Shown: in pieces, positions 17,162 to 26,117 of the stretch
Position numbering within the stretch: the stretch's first letter is position 1
Layout: each line of letters opens with the position of its first letter
DNA from: Sulfitobacter sp. DSM 110093
GTDB taxonomy: Bacteria > Pseudomonadota > Alphaproteobacteria > Rhodobacterales > Rhodobacteraceae
Length of the DNA stretch: 64,000 nt
Reading direction: 5' to 3'
Assembly (NCBI RefSeq): GCF_022788715.1
Contig: NZ_CP085167.1
Coordinates: 310,001-374,000, forward strand
Notes under the pieces: generated by a model
Databases searched by the model: none
The model's input: only the letters and a program-made list of their open reading frames with translations
What the model was told of the DNA's origin: nothing
Made by a program: the position numbers and the translations under genes

Positions 17162-17376
17162 GTGCTACCTCTACTGAACTAAGTTAGGCTCGAGCCGATA
17201 TCGAACCTTAGCGCGTCGCCAACTCAAAGTCAGTCAGATTAGCGGGTGCCTTTGAAGCACAGAAGGGGATTGAATTCCGTAGCGGCAAAGTTTTTCTTAC
17301 CATGGTAGCGACCAGTAGGATGCCTCGCCAACTGACTTCCAGCCTATACTGTTGGAATTAGATGGCGCGGGCATCT

Positions 17377-17562
17377 TCAAGCTGTCTTTGAAGTCCTGGA
17401 AAGCCCAGCCTGCTCCTGCGACAACCGGGCTGCACGCAGCCGAGCACTCTTTTGCAATCGTTGGCTGGTTTCTTTACCAATGATTTCGGTTGCGGCAGCA
17501 CTGGTCCGCTCGGCGATAGTCTCTCGTTTTGAGGGTTCTTGCGGGGATTTGCGAACTGTCAT
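17377..17562 (-). CDS. Small charged hypothetical protein
   Basis: 61 residues from the ATG at 17562, with AGAGAG 9 nt upstream. The frame continues to 17679, but that extension looks noncoding. The protein is rich in Arg, Lys, Ala and Glu, probably one long helix (ERTSAAATEIIGKETSQRLQ then KSARLRAARLSQEQAG). This resembles small basic proteins common in alphaproteobacteria with no known function. Monocistronic, between the GAF kinase and the TetR gene. Confidence 0.55.
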   Translation of the reverse strand: MTVRKSPQEPSKRETIAERTSAAATEIIGKETSQRLQKSARLRAARLSQEQAGLSRTSKTA

Positions 17563-18102
17563 CCGTGTCTCTCTTTTCTCGCGCTGAAAGCATAATGGGC
17601 TGCTGTGACCTTGAGCTACGCCTTCATGATGACTTAGCCCGCGGGGGCCGAAAGGAAAGGAACCGAAATGACAAGCCAAGATTGGCCGTCATAGGTCCGC
17701 ATAGGATTGATTCGGAAAGGGGGGGGGGGCTGCGAGCGGGTGACTTAAGGGTGCTGAACAGATCTTAATATCCTACACAAAGTCGTTGGCGATTATCCAT
17801 TGCACTTGCGAAAGCTCCAGTTGCGAGTTCACAGGCTAAATTACAGATCCAAAGGAAGACGTCACAAGATTTGCTATTGCTCCGAATGGCGGCTTGGTTC
17901 GCCGCAGCTGCAGTACTTCGGAACCGAACCAAGCGTCCGCTTTGGGCCGTTCATGTCGACCGAAACCTTGGGCGGAAAGTGGTCTTTGATTGCCTGCGCA
18001 ACCGGCATAGTTGAACTCGAAAAATAGGACGTTCAGTGCGGTGATACAGTTTCTCGACGTACAAGCGCAGCTATCGGCAACCAAGAGTGCTCTTTGTAGA
18101 CG
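17563..18102. other. Intergenic region, includes an 11-G homopolymer
   Basis: No supported gene. A run of eleven G residues lies at 17719-17729. The part around 17885-17960 (GGCGGCTTGG, CGTCCGCTTTGGGCCGTTC) resembles the degenerate noncoding repeats elsewhere in the window. Confidence 0.4.
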
Positions 18103-18648
18103 TCAAATCTTTGCGATACTTCGGATCGCGGCCTTGGCGATCTGGTCGAACATCGCACGATCGTCGGAGGATGAAGCAACGATCATGCCGCCTTCCAGCG
18201 CCGCGACGATGAGGCAGGACGTGTCTTCGGGGTTTTGAACGCCATTGCGTTGGAACAGGTCAAGCAGCCATATCCTGTTCATTTTGAAAAATGCTTTTGT
18301 TTTCTGGTTTACATTCTTGGGCAGCCCGATCGCTTCTGCGCCCATGATTGCGCAAAGACAGATGGTTTCGTCCAAAACAAGCGCTTGAGAGTAGAGCGCA
18401 ACGTAGTTGTCCAACGCCGTTTGCAAGCTTGTCGTGCCGATCTGTTCAAGTTCCTCTTTGAACTGGCTGGTGTAGCGATCAACCAATGCTTCGCCCAGAT
18501 CGGGTTTGGTCGGAAAGTGATAGTGAACGCTTGCGCTTTTGATGCCGACATCGCTTGCCAGATCGCGAAAGCTCATCGCTGAGAAACCCGCACCGCGGAC
18601 ACGCTTTTCAGCGGCATCAAGGATCTTGTCTTTCATTGTCGGTGGCAT
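18103..18648 (-). CDS. TetR-family transcriptional repressor
   Basis: 181 residues from the ATG at 18648; the open frame extends further upstream but the region before 18648 holds operators. The N-terminal helix-turn-helix is characteristic (KDKILDAAEKRVRGAGFSAM, SFRDLASDVGIKSASVHYHF), followed by a helical ligand-binding domain with Cys and Met residues (ETICLCAIMGAEAIG). Divergent from the cupin-SDR-amine oxidase operon, with two matching palindromes in the shared promoter region, so it very probably represses that operon and itself. Confidence 0.88.
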   Translation of the reverse strand: MPPTMKDKILDAAEKRVRGAGFSAMSFRDLASDVGIKSASVHYHFPTKPDLGEALVDRYTSQFKEELEQIGTTSLQTALDNYVALYSQALVLDETICLCAIMGAEAIGLPKNVNQKTKAFFKMNRIWLLDLFQRNGVQNPEDTSCLIVAALEGGMIVASSSDDRAMFDQIAKAAIRSIAKI

Positions 18649-18661
18649 GTGAGACTCCTGT

Positions 18662-18679
18662 CTATCATGTGGTAGATAG
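18662..18679. promoter_or_regulatory. Probable TetR operator 1
   Basis: CTATCATGTGGTAGATAG is an imperfect 18-bp palindrome with CTATC/GATAG arms. It lies 14 bp upstream of the TetR start and matches the reverse complement of the second site at 18717 at most positions. Confidence 0.55.
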
Positions 18680-18716
18680 GTGTTGACAGTGGGGAGGGCA
18701 ATATCTAACTGGAAGC

Positions 18717-18734
18717 CTACCAACTGATAGGTAG
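18717..18734. promoter_or_regulatory. Probable TetR operator 2
   Basis: CTACCAACTGATAGGTAG is an imperfect palindrome with CTACC/GGTAG arms, 41 bp before the cupin start. The two sites share the form CTAYC-N8-GRTAG, as expected for binding by a TetR dimer. Confidence 0.55.
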
Positions 18735-18774
18735 TTATGTAGCGCCTCTTCGCGCTGAACCGGAAGGATGCACC

Positions 18775-19455
18775 ATGGACCTGAACGCAAATTTTGATGA
18801 ACGTGCGTTTGTACATTCGGACAGGGAGCCGTGGGTTGCATCCCCGATGAAGGGCGTGGACCGGCGGATGCTGGACCGGATCGGGGACGAAGTCGCGCGG
18901 GCGACGACCATCGTCCGCTATGCGTCGGGCAGCGCGTTTTCGGCGCACACCCATACGGGCGGCGAAGAGTTTCTGGTGCTTGAGGGCGTCTTTCAGGATG
19001 AACACGGTGACTTCCCGGTTGGCACCTACGTGCGCAACCCGCCGACGTCTTCGCATACCCCAAGCTCGGCTGCGGGGGCGACGATCTTCGTCAAGCTGTG
19101 GCAGTTTGACATGAATGACCGTCAGCAGATCACCATAGACACCACCACCCAGACCCCGAAGCCAGTGCGTGCGGGTGTTTCAGAAATCCCGCTGTTCGAG
19201 GATGCGCGGGAACGGGTGCGGATCGAGCTTTGGGCGGCCGATGTGACGGTTGCGCAGACCGGCCACAACGGGTTCGAAGCCCTTGTGATCGAAGGCAGAT
19301 TTATCGAAGGCGATGAGGTCTTCGCGATCAATTCTTGGCTGCGCCTACCGCCCCACACGCCGCTGAACGTCGTTTCCGGGCCCAAGGGCGCGCGGCTTTG
19401 GATCAAATCCGGCCATCTTGCGGAAACGCCAACAGCCCTCAATGTCGGAGGTTGA
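18775..19455 (+). CDS. ChrR-type cupin-domain protein
   Basis: 226 residues. The cupin metal site is visible in AHTHTGGEEFLVLEGVFQDE, with the two histidines and the glutamate, and in SSHTPSS for the second histidine. This is the arrangement of the ChrR C-terminal cupin. A second, degenerate cupin half follows (ALVIEGRFIEGDEVF). ChrR cupins bind zinc or iron and often work as sensors or as small-molecule dioxygenase-like enzymes. It is the first gene of a TetR-controlled operon with an SDR and an amine oxidase. A catalytic or protective role in that pathway is inferred. Confidence 0.82.
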   Translation: MDLNANFDERAFVHSDREPWVASPMKGVDRRMLDRIGDEVARATTIVRYASGSAFSAHTHTGGEEFLVLEGVFQDEHGDFPVGTYVRNPPTSSHTPSSAAGATIFVKLWQFDMNDRQQITIDTTTQTPKPVRAGVSEIPLFEDARERVRIELWAADVTVAQTGHNGFEALVIEGRFIEGDEVFAINSWLRLPPHTPLNVVSGPKGARLWIKSGHLAETPTALNVGG

Positions 19456-19456
19456 G

Positions 19457-20134
19457 ATGTCAGATCCACTTGCAATCATTGGCGGGGCGGGTGCCGGGCT
19501 TGGGCAAACCTTAATGCGCGTCTTTTCACAGAACGGCTATACATCCGTCGGTCTCAACCGCTCGATCCCCGATGCGGCGGCGGGCACTACACATGCCGTA
19601 GACCTATCCGACCCTGCTCAAACGGCTCAAACCGTGTCTGACCTGATCCAAACCCTTGGGGCACCAAAACTGGTGGTTCACAACGCGGCGAAGTTGGTGA
19701 TCGGGGGCTTCGAGGACACCACAAATGCAGACTTTGAGGCAACATGGCGTGCGATGGTGCTTTCGGCGGTTAATCTGGCCCGAAGCGTGTTGCCTGCGAT
19801 GGTAGAAGATGGCGGTGGCACCTTCATCGTCTCTGGCGCAACAGCGAGTCTGCGGGGTGGCAGGAATTTTGCTGCCTTTGCCTCGGCCAAGGCAGGGTTG
19901 CGGGCGTTGACCCAATCGCTGGCGCGTGAATATGGGCCGCAGGGTATCCACGTCGTTCATGTGGTTCTTGACGGGATTGTTGACACGAATGTCAGCCGCG
20001 CGCTGCACAAAATGGACCCTGCAAGGATGATAAAACCAGCCGATATTGCCCGCACCTATCTGGCGCTGGCGGATCAACCTCGGTCCACCTGGACCCATGA
20101 GCTGGACCTCAGACCGATGGGAGAGGGGTTCTGA
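19457..20134 (+). CDS. Short-chain dehydrogenase/reductase
   Basis: 225 residues from the ATG at 19457, one base after the cupin stop. N-terminal Rossmann motif GGAGAGLGQTL replaces the usual TGxxxGIG but keeps the glycine spacing. HNAAKLVIGGF corresponds to the NNAG motif. The catalytic region appears as SGATASLRGGRNFAAFASAK, with Ser and Lys in place but Phe where the usual YxxxK tyrosine is expected. This may weaken normal SDR catalysis. It overlaps the following amine oxidase gene by one base. Confidence 0.82.
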   Translation: MSDPLAIIGGAGAGLGQTLMRVFSQNGYTSVGLNRSIPDAAAGTTHAVDLSDPAQTAQTVSDLIQTLGAPKLVVHNAAKLVIGGFEDTTNADFEATWRAMVLSAVNLARSVLPAMVEDGGGTFIVSGATASLRGGRNFAAFASAKAGLRALTQSLAREYGPQGIHVVHVVLDGIVDTNVSRALHKMDPARMIKPADIARTYLALADQPRSTWTHELDLRPMGEGF

Positions 20135-21219
20135 TGCAGACCGATACTCTGATCGTGGGCGGTGGCCTGTCGGGTCTTGCGCTTGCCGACCATCTGGCTC
20201 GCCAAGGCCGCGATTTCTTACTGATTGAAGCACAGGACCGCCTTGGCGGGCGTATCCTGACCAAAGAGTTTTCGGGCGGCGCGTTCGACCTTGGGCCTGC
20301 GTGGTTCTGGCCGGGCCAGTTGCGCATCGCGGCCCTTGCTGAACGATTTCAGATCCCTGTGTTTGAGCAGTTCTCAACAGGTGACTTGGTCTATCAAGAG
20401 CAAAACGGGACCGTGCAGCGCGGACGCGGCTATGCCTCTATGGAGGGGTCCTACCGCTTGGCGGGAGGGATCGGCCGTTTGGTCGATGCCTTGACCAAGG
20501 CGCTGGACCCGGGAATGATTATTACCAACACGCGGCTGACGTCGGTCGATCATTCGGCCGACAACGTCACGGCCCAGGTTGATCAAAACGGCAGAGCACA
20601 GACCATCAAGGCCAACAGGATCGTGATGGCCATGCCGCCTCGGGTCATCGCCGATACCGTTACTTTTGAACCTGCCCTGGATGCGGCCCGAATGCAGGCC
20701 CTACAAAACGTACCGACCTGGATGGCCGGTCAGGCCAAGATCGTTGCGGTCTACGACGAGCCTTACTGGCGAAAAGCCGGGCTGTCCGGCGACGCCATGA
20801 GCCAGCAAGGGCCGATGGTCGAAATCCATGATGCTTCACCAAGGCAGGGCGGTCCCTATGCGCTATTCGGTTTCGTCGGGGTCCCCGCGGATGCACGTGC
20901 CCAGCACAAAGATGAGATGATGCGCCTTGCGGTGATGCAGCTGACGGCGATGTTCGGTCCGGAAATGGCCGACCCGATGCACCTTGTATTGCAGGACTGG
21001 GCGACCATTCCGGACATCGCGCGGCCACAGGATCGTCACCCGGTCCGAAGCCACCCCCGCTATGGTTTGCCGACCAACCTGCGTGCTCTTTCCGCACGCG
21101 GGGTGATATTTGCCTCGACCGAGACAGCCCCGGAATTCGGAGGCTTTCTTGAGGGCGCGTTAGAGGCGGCAGAACATGTGGCCAGAACGCTGGCGTTGCA
21201 CGAAACCATGCAGATCTGA
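20134..21219 (+). CDS. Flavin-containing amine oxidase-family protein
   Basis: 361 residues. Begins with the FAD-binding motif GGGLSGLALADHLARQG, then EAQDRLGGRI, both hallmarks of the monoamine oxidase/protoporphyrinogen oxidase superfamily. The C-terminal FAD loop (IFASTETAPEFGGFLEGALE) is also intact. The protein is somewhat shorter than typical MAOs. Its start overlaps the SDR stop (TGATG), so translation is coupled. Substrate unknown; with cupin and SDR it suggests a small oxidative detoxification or catabolic unit induced by a TetR ligand. Confidence 0.85.
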   Translation: MQTDTLIVGGGLSGLALADHLARQGRDFLLIEAQDRLGGRILTKEFSGGAFDLGPAWFWPGQLRIAALAERFQIPVFEQFSTGDLVYQEQNGTVQRGRGYASMEGSYRLAGGIGRLVDALTKALDPGMIITNTRLTSVDHSADNVTAQVDQNGRAQTIKANRIVMAMPPRVIADTVTFEPALDAARMQALQNVPTWMAGQAKIVAVYDEPYWRKAGLSGDAMSQQGPMVEIHDASPRQGGPYALFGFVGVPADARAQHKDEMMRLAVMQLTAMFGPEMADPMHLVLQDWATIPDIARPQDRHPVRSHPRYGLPTNLRALSARGVIFASTETAPEFGGFLEGALEAAEHVARTLALHETMQI

Positions 21220-22129
21220 TCACCGCACGAATGGTTTTGGGGCCCCTTTAGGCCAATAAGAGCACGCTGCGCCAATCCAAAGGGCATGATGGGCGTACGG
21301 GTGAAATATGGTGACATAGATGATAAACGTTGACGAAACCGCCGGATTTCGGGCGCGCAATCTTACGGTGCTGATCCTTGCCAATCTATAGGTTGCCAGT
21401 GATCGACTGTAACCTCGCTAAGGGATTGGTTGGCGTGTTGTCAGGATTGATAGCCGCTGGTGGGATATGACTTGGGCGTTCATAGTCATCTGTTTGGGAA
21501 CGTTTCTGACAGGGCTCTATGCGTCTTGCGTCGAGTTTTACCGTTTCGCAGATGACCACGCAGCTTGGGATATTCAGTGGCGTGTGCTGGCGATGTTCAC
21601 GCCAAGCCTTGCGGTAGGCAAGCGGATCGCCCGGTTCAGCAATGGAAAGGTCACCGCTGATGGCCTTTTTTACAAGTCTCATAATTACGGCCCTTGTTAA
21701 GATAGGCGGCACGTTGATGGCCCTGACCCAGATTTTGCCACCGCGATCCACGCAAAATTATTGGTTTTCCAGGGTGAAACCAATGCCTTCTATAAGGGGC
21801 CGCAATGCAGCATTTGGATTGCATGCTGAAAATCAGGTTTTGGCCGAAGCGGCAGGTTTCAGGAATGGCGAAGAGCCGTCATTCGCTATGAGCGAAAGCG
21901 CATCCTTGGATTGAGTGGAGAGAAAGCCATCCACCCTTGGCGATTGATAAATGCGTGGCGGGCCAGTGGTTCAGCAATTCTTCGCTGCAAATTTAGCCTG
22001 TTCTTAAAAAACCGGCAAGGTATGTAGTGATCCTCTGCCGGCAGCGTTAGGTCAAGATCAGGTCGATACCTCGCCATAAAGGCGTGCGTTCTTGAGGCCG
22101 TGGGGCATGGCAATAGAGGATACTTTAAA
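21220..22129. other. Long gap with at most one small gene
   Basis: Apart from the weak open frame at 21467-21700, nothing convincing is seen between the amine oxidase and the Sel1 gene. Other short frames have no domains or ribosome sites. The region may contain decayed sequence. Confidence 0.35.
21467..21700 (+). CDS. Small hypothetical membrane-associated protein
   Basis: 77 residues with one hydrophobic N-terminal segment (WAFIVICLGTFLTGLYASC) and a second moderately hydrophobic stretch. No family recognised. It may be a fragment of a larger membrane protein, because the neighbouring DNA has no other coding signal. Confidence 0.3.
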   Translation: MTWAFIVICLGTFLTGLYASCVEFYRFADDHAAWDIQWRVLAMFTPSLAVGKRIARFSNGKVTADGLFYKSHNYGPC

Positions 22130-23383
22130 ATGCAAACTCGCAACAAAGGCTCACTTCTCGACCGTATATTGAAACCATTCCAATCGTTTGGCACGGGATC
22201 ATTCGACATAGAAAGTGGAATGAAAGCGCGGGAGGAAGGTCAGTATGATCGAGCGCATGAAATTTTCGGTGCTTTAGCCAACGAGGGAAATGCTGAAGCT
22301 CAATGTGAGTTGGGCCGCCTGTACTTTGACGGGTTGGGCGTGTCGCAGAATTTTGTAACCTCTCTCGAATGGGTGCGGAAGGCCGCTGATCAGAACCATG
22401 CGGGCGGGCTTAACTCTGTCGGTGTGTGCTACCGGAATGGGCTGGCCGTCGACGCTGATCTTGATGTGGCGATGTCCTACTTTGTTCGCGGGGCGGAACA
22501 AGGGTCCGTCAAAGCAATGTTCAACTTGGGCAATATGCACGATGTAGGAGGGGAACTGGCACATGACCCCGGCCAAGCGCTTAGCTGGTACGAAAAGTGT
22601 CTGAAGGCGGATAGGACCTACGCGCTGGCAGCTTACCGTGCAGCAGTATTGGTTTTGCAAGGTTCTGACCCAAACCCCGACCGTGCCGTTGGTCTTTTGC
22701 AAATTGCTGCGGACCAAAGTCTGGCGGATGCGCAATACACCTTGGGCCTTATATATGATGAAGGCATGGGCATACCCGTTAATCATGCCAAAGCAAGGAC
22801 GTATTACCTTGCCGCTGCCAATCAAGATCACCCTGCTGCCCAGATCAATCTGGGTAACTTGTACAATGAAGGGATCGGTGTCTCACAGGATCACCAAAGG
22901 GCAACAGAATGGTACCACAGAGCCGCCGTAATGGGTGTGCCCGCCGCCGAGATCAACATGGGCAAACAATATCAAATGGGATGGGGCGTTGCCAAAGATA
23001 TGGATGAAGCGCTTGCTTGGTATCAACGCGCGGCAAACGGCGGGGAACCTGTAGCCTATCTAAATATTGGCCTTATGTATCTGAATTGGGAGGGGATCGA
23101 GCAAAGCGATATTGATGCCGCACTATGGCTTTTCAAAGCTGCGGAATGTGGCGAGCCGCGCGCCATGCGCTGGATGGCGACGCTATATGACGAGGGGCGT
23201 GGTGTGCCGCTGGATTCCGTCCTTGCGCTGGCCTATGAGCAATTAGCTCACGATTTTGGTGAATTTACCGACGGCGCGACATGGCATGAGTTTCGACAGA
23301 AGCTAAACGATGCCGAAGCGGAAAAGGCGCTTTCGTTGGCCGCGAATTGGTCAGTCGGAATGCCGGGTCTTCGTGCCGGATGA
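22130..23383 (+). CDS. Sel1-repeat (TPR-like) protein
   Basis: 417 residues from the ATG at 22130, preceded by AGAGGA; a GTG at 22100 in frame has poorer context. The body is built of about ten Sel1-like repeats of roughly 36 residues, each with the pattern A-x2-LG-x2-Y-x2-G-x-GV (AQCELGRLYFDGLGVSQNF, AQYTLGLIYDEGMGIPVNH, AQINLGNLYNEGIGVSQDH). No signal peptide or membrane segment is clear. Sel1 proteins serve as scaffolds for protein-protein contacts. Monocistronic, ending before a stem-loop. Confidence 0.88.
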   Translation: MQTRNKGSLLDRILKPFQSFGTGSFDIESGMKAREEGQYDRAHEIFGALANEGNAEAQCELGRLYFDGLGVSQNFVTSLEWVRKAADQNHAGGLNSVGVCYRNGLAVDADLDVAMSYFVRGAEQGSVKAMFNLGNMHDVGGELAHDPGQALSWYEKCLKADRTYALAAYRAAVLVLQGSDPNPDRAVGLLQIAADQSLADAQYTLGLIYDEGMGIPVNHAKARTYYLAAANQDHPAAQINLGNLYNEGIGVSQDHQRATEWYHRAAVMGVPAAEINMGKQYQMGWGVAKDMDEALAWYQRAANGGEPVAYLNIGLMYLNWEGIEQSDIDAALWLFKAAECGEPRAMRWMATLYDEGRGVPLDSVLALAYEQLAHDFGEFTDGATWHEFRQKLNDAEAEKALSLAANWSVGMPGLRAG

Positions 23384-23390
23384 ACAAAAA

Positions 23391-23430
23391 ACACAAGCAC
23401 CCTATCAGCGGGCTGGCGGGGTGCTTGTGT
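23391..23430 (+). terminator. Stem-loop after the Sel1 gene
   Basis: ACACAAGCACCC (23391-23402) pairs with GGGTGCTTGTGT (23419-23430), a perfect 12-bp stem 8 bp after the Sel1 stop. There is no T-run on the right, but an A-run stands on the left side. Confidence 0.6.
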
Positions 23431-23954
23431 CTGTGGGTCAAGCTAAAGCCTGCTATAAGCAATTTTGATGAATCTTCGGAAGCAGCAAGCCGAGATATAT
23501 CGTAAGCTTGCTACCTCAGCTCGGCGATGCGGTCGCATTTAGTCTGCAACAGGAAGAACTCAAAGCGCATGGCGTAAAAATACGCCTATGTCTCATATTG
23601 CTTGTGTAGATGGCGAACCGCCCGAGTAGAATTGAGATTTTTTGCGCCTTCAACAAGCCCCGGGGACAAAAGAATATTAGCACGGCAAGCTGCGAGCCGG
23701 CAGCTTCGTCCCGCATTCCCTGCTTCTACCTGTTGGATAATTCTGAAAAGTGCCGCGAAAGTCCGCTTTGAGGAAGCTTCATCGTCGGAATAATGGTCTT
23801 GGGTAAGAACCGGTTTTGGTCGGGAACGGTGGCCTACAGAAAGGGCGGAAACCGGACCTTCGCTGCGCGCCGCAGTAACGCCGATCCACAGGACTGAGCG
23901 GACTTTCATTCCTCCTGCAGCGAAAGGCTGAATCAAACCCTTTCCACCATTCGA
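23431..23954. other. Intergenic region, degenerate repeat-like
   Basis: No supported gene. The stretch around 23750-23890 (AGTCCGCTTTGAG, GGGCGGAAACCGGACCTTCGC) resembles the noncoding repeat found in other gaps. Confidence 0.4.
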
Positions 23955-23983
23955 TTGACGCACGATCATGTCGACGTTAATTA
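23955..23983 (+). promoter_or_regulatory. Promoter of the trpL-trpS unit
   Basis: TTGACG (23955-23960) and TAATTA (23978-23983) are separated by 17 bp. Transcription would begin about 7 bp later, at the A of the leader-peptide ATG, implying a leaderless message. Confidence 0.65.
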
Positions 23984-23990
23984 GTGTTTT

Positions 23991-24038
23991 ATGGAAAACT
24001 CTACGACCATCGCAATGTTTTGGTGGCTGGCCTCCTGA
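23991..24038 (+). CDS. trpL: Trp leader peptide
   Basis: The 15-residue peptide MENSTTIAMFWWLAS contains two adjacent tryptophan codons. It has no ribosome binding site, and its ATG coincides with the predicted +1. Leaderless trpL is the known arrangement in Sinorhizobium and relatives. Stalling at the WW codons under tryptophan-tRNA shortage should favour the antiterminator. The neighbouring gene is trpS rather than trpE. Confidence 0.75.
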   Translation: MENSTTIAMFWWLAS

Positions 24039-24041
24039 CAG

Positions 24042-24097
24042 GGTGGCCGGATGACCAAACGTATTCCGAGGCCGCCGCAGGGGCGGCCTTTTGTTTT
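24042..24097 (+). promoter_or_regulatory. Transcription attenuator (antiterminator and terminator)
   Basis: Terminator: GGCCGCC (24070-24076) pairs with GGCGGCC (24082-24088), followed by TTTTGTTTT. Antiterminator: GGTGGCC (24042-24048) can pair with the terminator's left arm GGCCGCC through one G-U pair. GGCC within the end of the leader peptide (24029-24032) can sequester 24045-24048. These are the three mutually exclusive pairings of a ribosome-mediated attenuator. Confidence 0.75.
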
Positions 24098-24142
24098 CCA
24101 AGCTTCCCGATGCGCTGCCTCTCGTTTTATGAGAAGAAGTAA

Positions 24143-25144
24143 ATGAACAGGCCAACCATACTGACAGGCGATCGCACGACTGGACCGCTTCACATCGGGC
24201 ACTATGCAGGCTCACTTTCAAACCGGCTGCGCTATCAGGACAGCCATGAACAATTCCTTCTGCTGGCGGACACCCAGGCCCTGACAGACAACGCGCATGA
24301 TCCAGAGAAAGTGCGTCGTAGCGTGATCGAGGTCGCGCTTGACTACTTGGCCGTGGGCATTGACCCTGGTCGCACAGCGATCTGCCTGCAATCGCAACTT
24401 CCAGCGCTGGCCGAACTGTCGATGCTCTACCTGAATTTTGTCACGGTCGCGCGGCTCGAACGCAACCCGACTATCAAGGATGAAATTCGCGCGCGTGGGT
24501 TCGGGCGCGATATTCCCGCAGGGTTTCTCTGTTATCCAGCGGCACAGGCTGCGGATATCACGGCTTTCAAGGCAACTGTCGTTCCGGTCGGCGAGGACCA
24601 GGCCCCGCTCATCGAACAAACGAACGAAATCGTGCGGCGGATCAATGCAGTCGCAGGTCGCCCCGTGCTGCCCGAGGCTCGGGCGATCATCCCGAAATCA
24701 GGTCGGTTGCCGGGTATCGATGGCAAGGCCAAAATGTCGAAATCCGGTGGTAACGCCATTGCGCTGTCGGCATCGTCGGAGGAAATTAGAAGAGCTGTCA
24801 GAGCGATGTACACCGATCCGAACCACCTGCGTGTCGAAGACCCGGGCTGCATCGAAGGCAATGTCGTCTTCACCTATCTCGACGCCTTCGACCAAGACCA
24901 GGGCGAGCTTGCCAATCTCAAATCGCAGTATCAACGCGGCGGGCTTGGCGATCGCAAGATCAAGGCGCGTTTGGAAGGTATTATCCAAGACCTCATTGCC
25001 CCAATTCGTGAACGCAGGGCGCAATTCTCCCAGGACCGGGGATACGTTCTTGAGGTAATCAAAGAGGGCACGGAACGGGCTCGTGAGCGAACCGAGACGA
25101 CAAAGCGCGAGGTGGTGAATGCCTTAGGTTTATTCCAACTGTAG
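24143..25144 (+). CDS. trpS: Tryptophanyl-tRNA synthetase, attenuator-controlled
   Basis: 333 residues, full length for class Ic TrpRS. The ATP-binding signatures are present: GPLHIGHY (HIGH at residues 17-20) and KMSKS at residues 197-201. PVGEDQAPLIEQTNEIVRRIN and the CYPAAQAADITAFKA block also match TrpRS. It charges tRNA-Trp with tryptophan. It lies alone behind a Trp leader peptide and attenuator, so it should be induced when charged tRNA-Trp is scarce. That pattern suits either the sole housekeeping enzyme or an inducible second copy (known elsewhere to confer resistance to Trp analogues). Which applies cannot be decided from this window. Confidence 0.92.
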   Translation: MNRPTILTGDRTTGPLHIGHYAGSLSNRLRYQDSHEQFLLLADTQALTDNAHDPEKVRRSVIEVALDYLAVGIDPGRTAICLQSQLPALAELSMLYLNFVTVARLERNPTIKDEIRARGFGRDIPAGFLCYPAAQAADITAFKATVVPVGEDQAPLIEQTNEIVRRINAVAGRPVLPEARAIIPKSGRLPGIDGKAKMSKSGGNAIALSASSEEIRRAVRAMYTDPNHLRVEDPGCIEGNVVFTYLDAFDQDQGELANLKSQYQRGGLGDRKIKARLEGIIQDLIAPIRERRAQFSQDRGYVLEVIKEGTERARERTETTKREVVNALGLFQL

Positions 25145-25235
25145 GTGAGCGGCGTCGGACAATCCGGATCAAGGTCTGTTTCGTCTCGATAGCGGTCTGA
25201 CCATGCGTCCCGACCTCAACGGGAAGTCGATCAAA

Positions 25236-26117
25236 TTAAGAACCCAGAAATGCCGCGCGCCGTTCCTGGAGAGCGCTGCAAAGGTAGTCGACGAAGAGCC
25301 GGACCCGGCGCACCCGGCGCAGATCGCTGTGCAGGAGAACCCAGGTCGAACGCCGCTGGTCGAGCCCGGTGCCGGGGACGCGTTGGAGCTCGGGGAAGAC
25401 CGCCGTGACCCAGGTCGCAAGGAAGGTCATCCCCGCGCCCGCGCGGACCAAGTGCAAATGCATTTCCGGGTCGGGCACAGAGTGGCGGACGCTCGCCTCC
25501 GGAAAGGCGGATTCTGCGATCATGGTGGCAAGCTCGGGCACGTCCCCATAGCCGATCCAGCTCAGACCGCGCCCATTGCGGTCTGCCGCAGGTAGCGCCC
25601 GGTCGATGTAGTCCCGCGATGCCACCACGCCGATCGAAAGTGGAAAGAGCTTGCGCCCCACTGCGTCGTCCTCGATCGCGGCGGCGTGGCGGATCGAGAC
25701 GTCAGTCTCATTCCGAGCGATCGAGTCGGGCGTATAGGCAAGCCGCAGCTCGATCTCGATCTCAGGATAGAGCGCGGCAAATTCGGCCAGCACCGGCGCC
25801 AGCAGGTAATGAGCTGTCATAGGGTCGGCCGAGAGCCGGATGCGCCCAGCGGCCTCGCGGTCGAGCCCCTGCACCGCATTGAACCCCTTGAGCAATGCCG
25901 CCTCAGCTTCGAGCGCCTGCGGCAGCAGCAGCCGCCCGGCAGCGGTCAAGGACAAGCCCTCCGCGCCGCGCCGGAAGAGCTGCGTGCCGAGCTGTGCCTC
26001 AAGCGCCTCGACTTGGCGGCGCAGGGTTGCATGTGTCCCGCCCAGTTGCTCGGCCGCGGACCTGAGCGAGCCGTGTCGCGCAACGGAAAGGAAGGCGGGA
26101 AGGGATTTCCAGGCCAT
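25236..26117 (-). CDS. LysR-family transcriptional regulator
   Basis: 293 residues. Helix-turn-helix at the N terminus (LPAFLSVARHGSLRSAAEQL, GTHATLRRQVEALEAQLGTQ), then the LysR effector domain (AAGRIRLSADPMTAHYLLAP). Divergent from the MDR oxidoreductase gene at 26223 with 105 bp between starts, so regulation of that gene and the VOC gene behind it is likely. Inducer unknown. Confidence 0.88.
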   Translation of the reverse strand: MAWKSLPAFLSVARHGSLRSAAEQLGGTHATLRRQVEALEAQLGTQLFRRGAEGLSLTAAGRLLLPQALEAEAALLKGFNAVQGLDREAAGRIRLSADPMTAHYLLAPVLAEFAALYPEIEIELRLAYTPDSIARNETDVSIRHAAAIEDDAVGRKLFPLSIGVVASRDYIDRALPAADRNGRGLSWIGYGDVPELATMIAESAFPEASVRHSVPDPEMHLHLVRAGAGMTFLATWVTAVFPELQRVPGTGLDQRRSTWVLLHSDLRRVRRVRLFVDYLCSALQERRAAFLGS

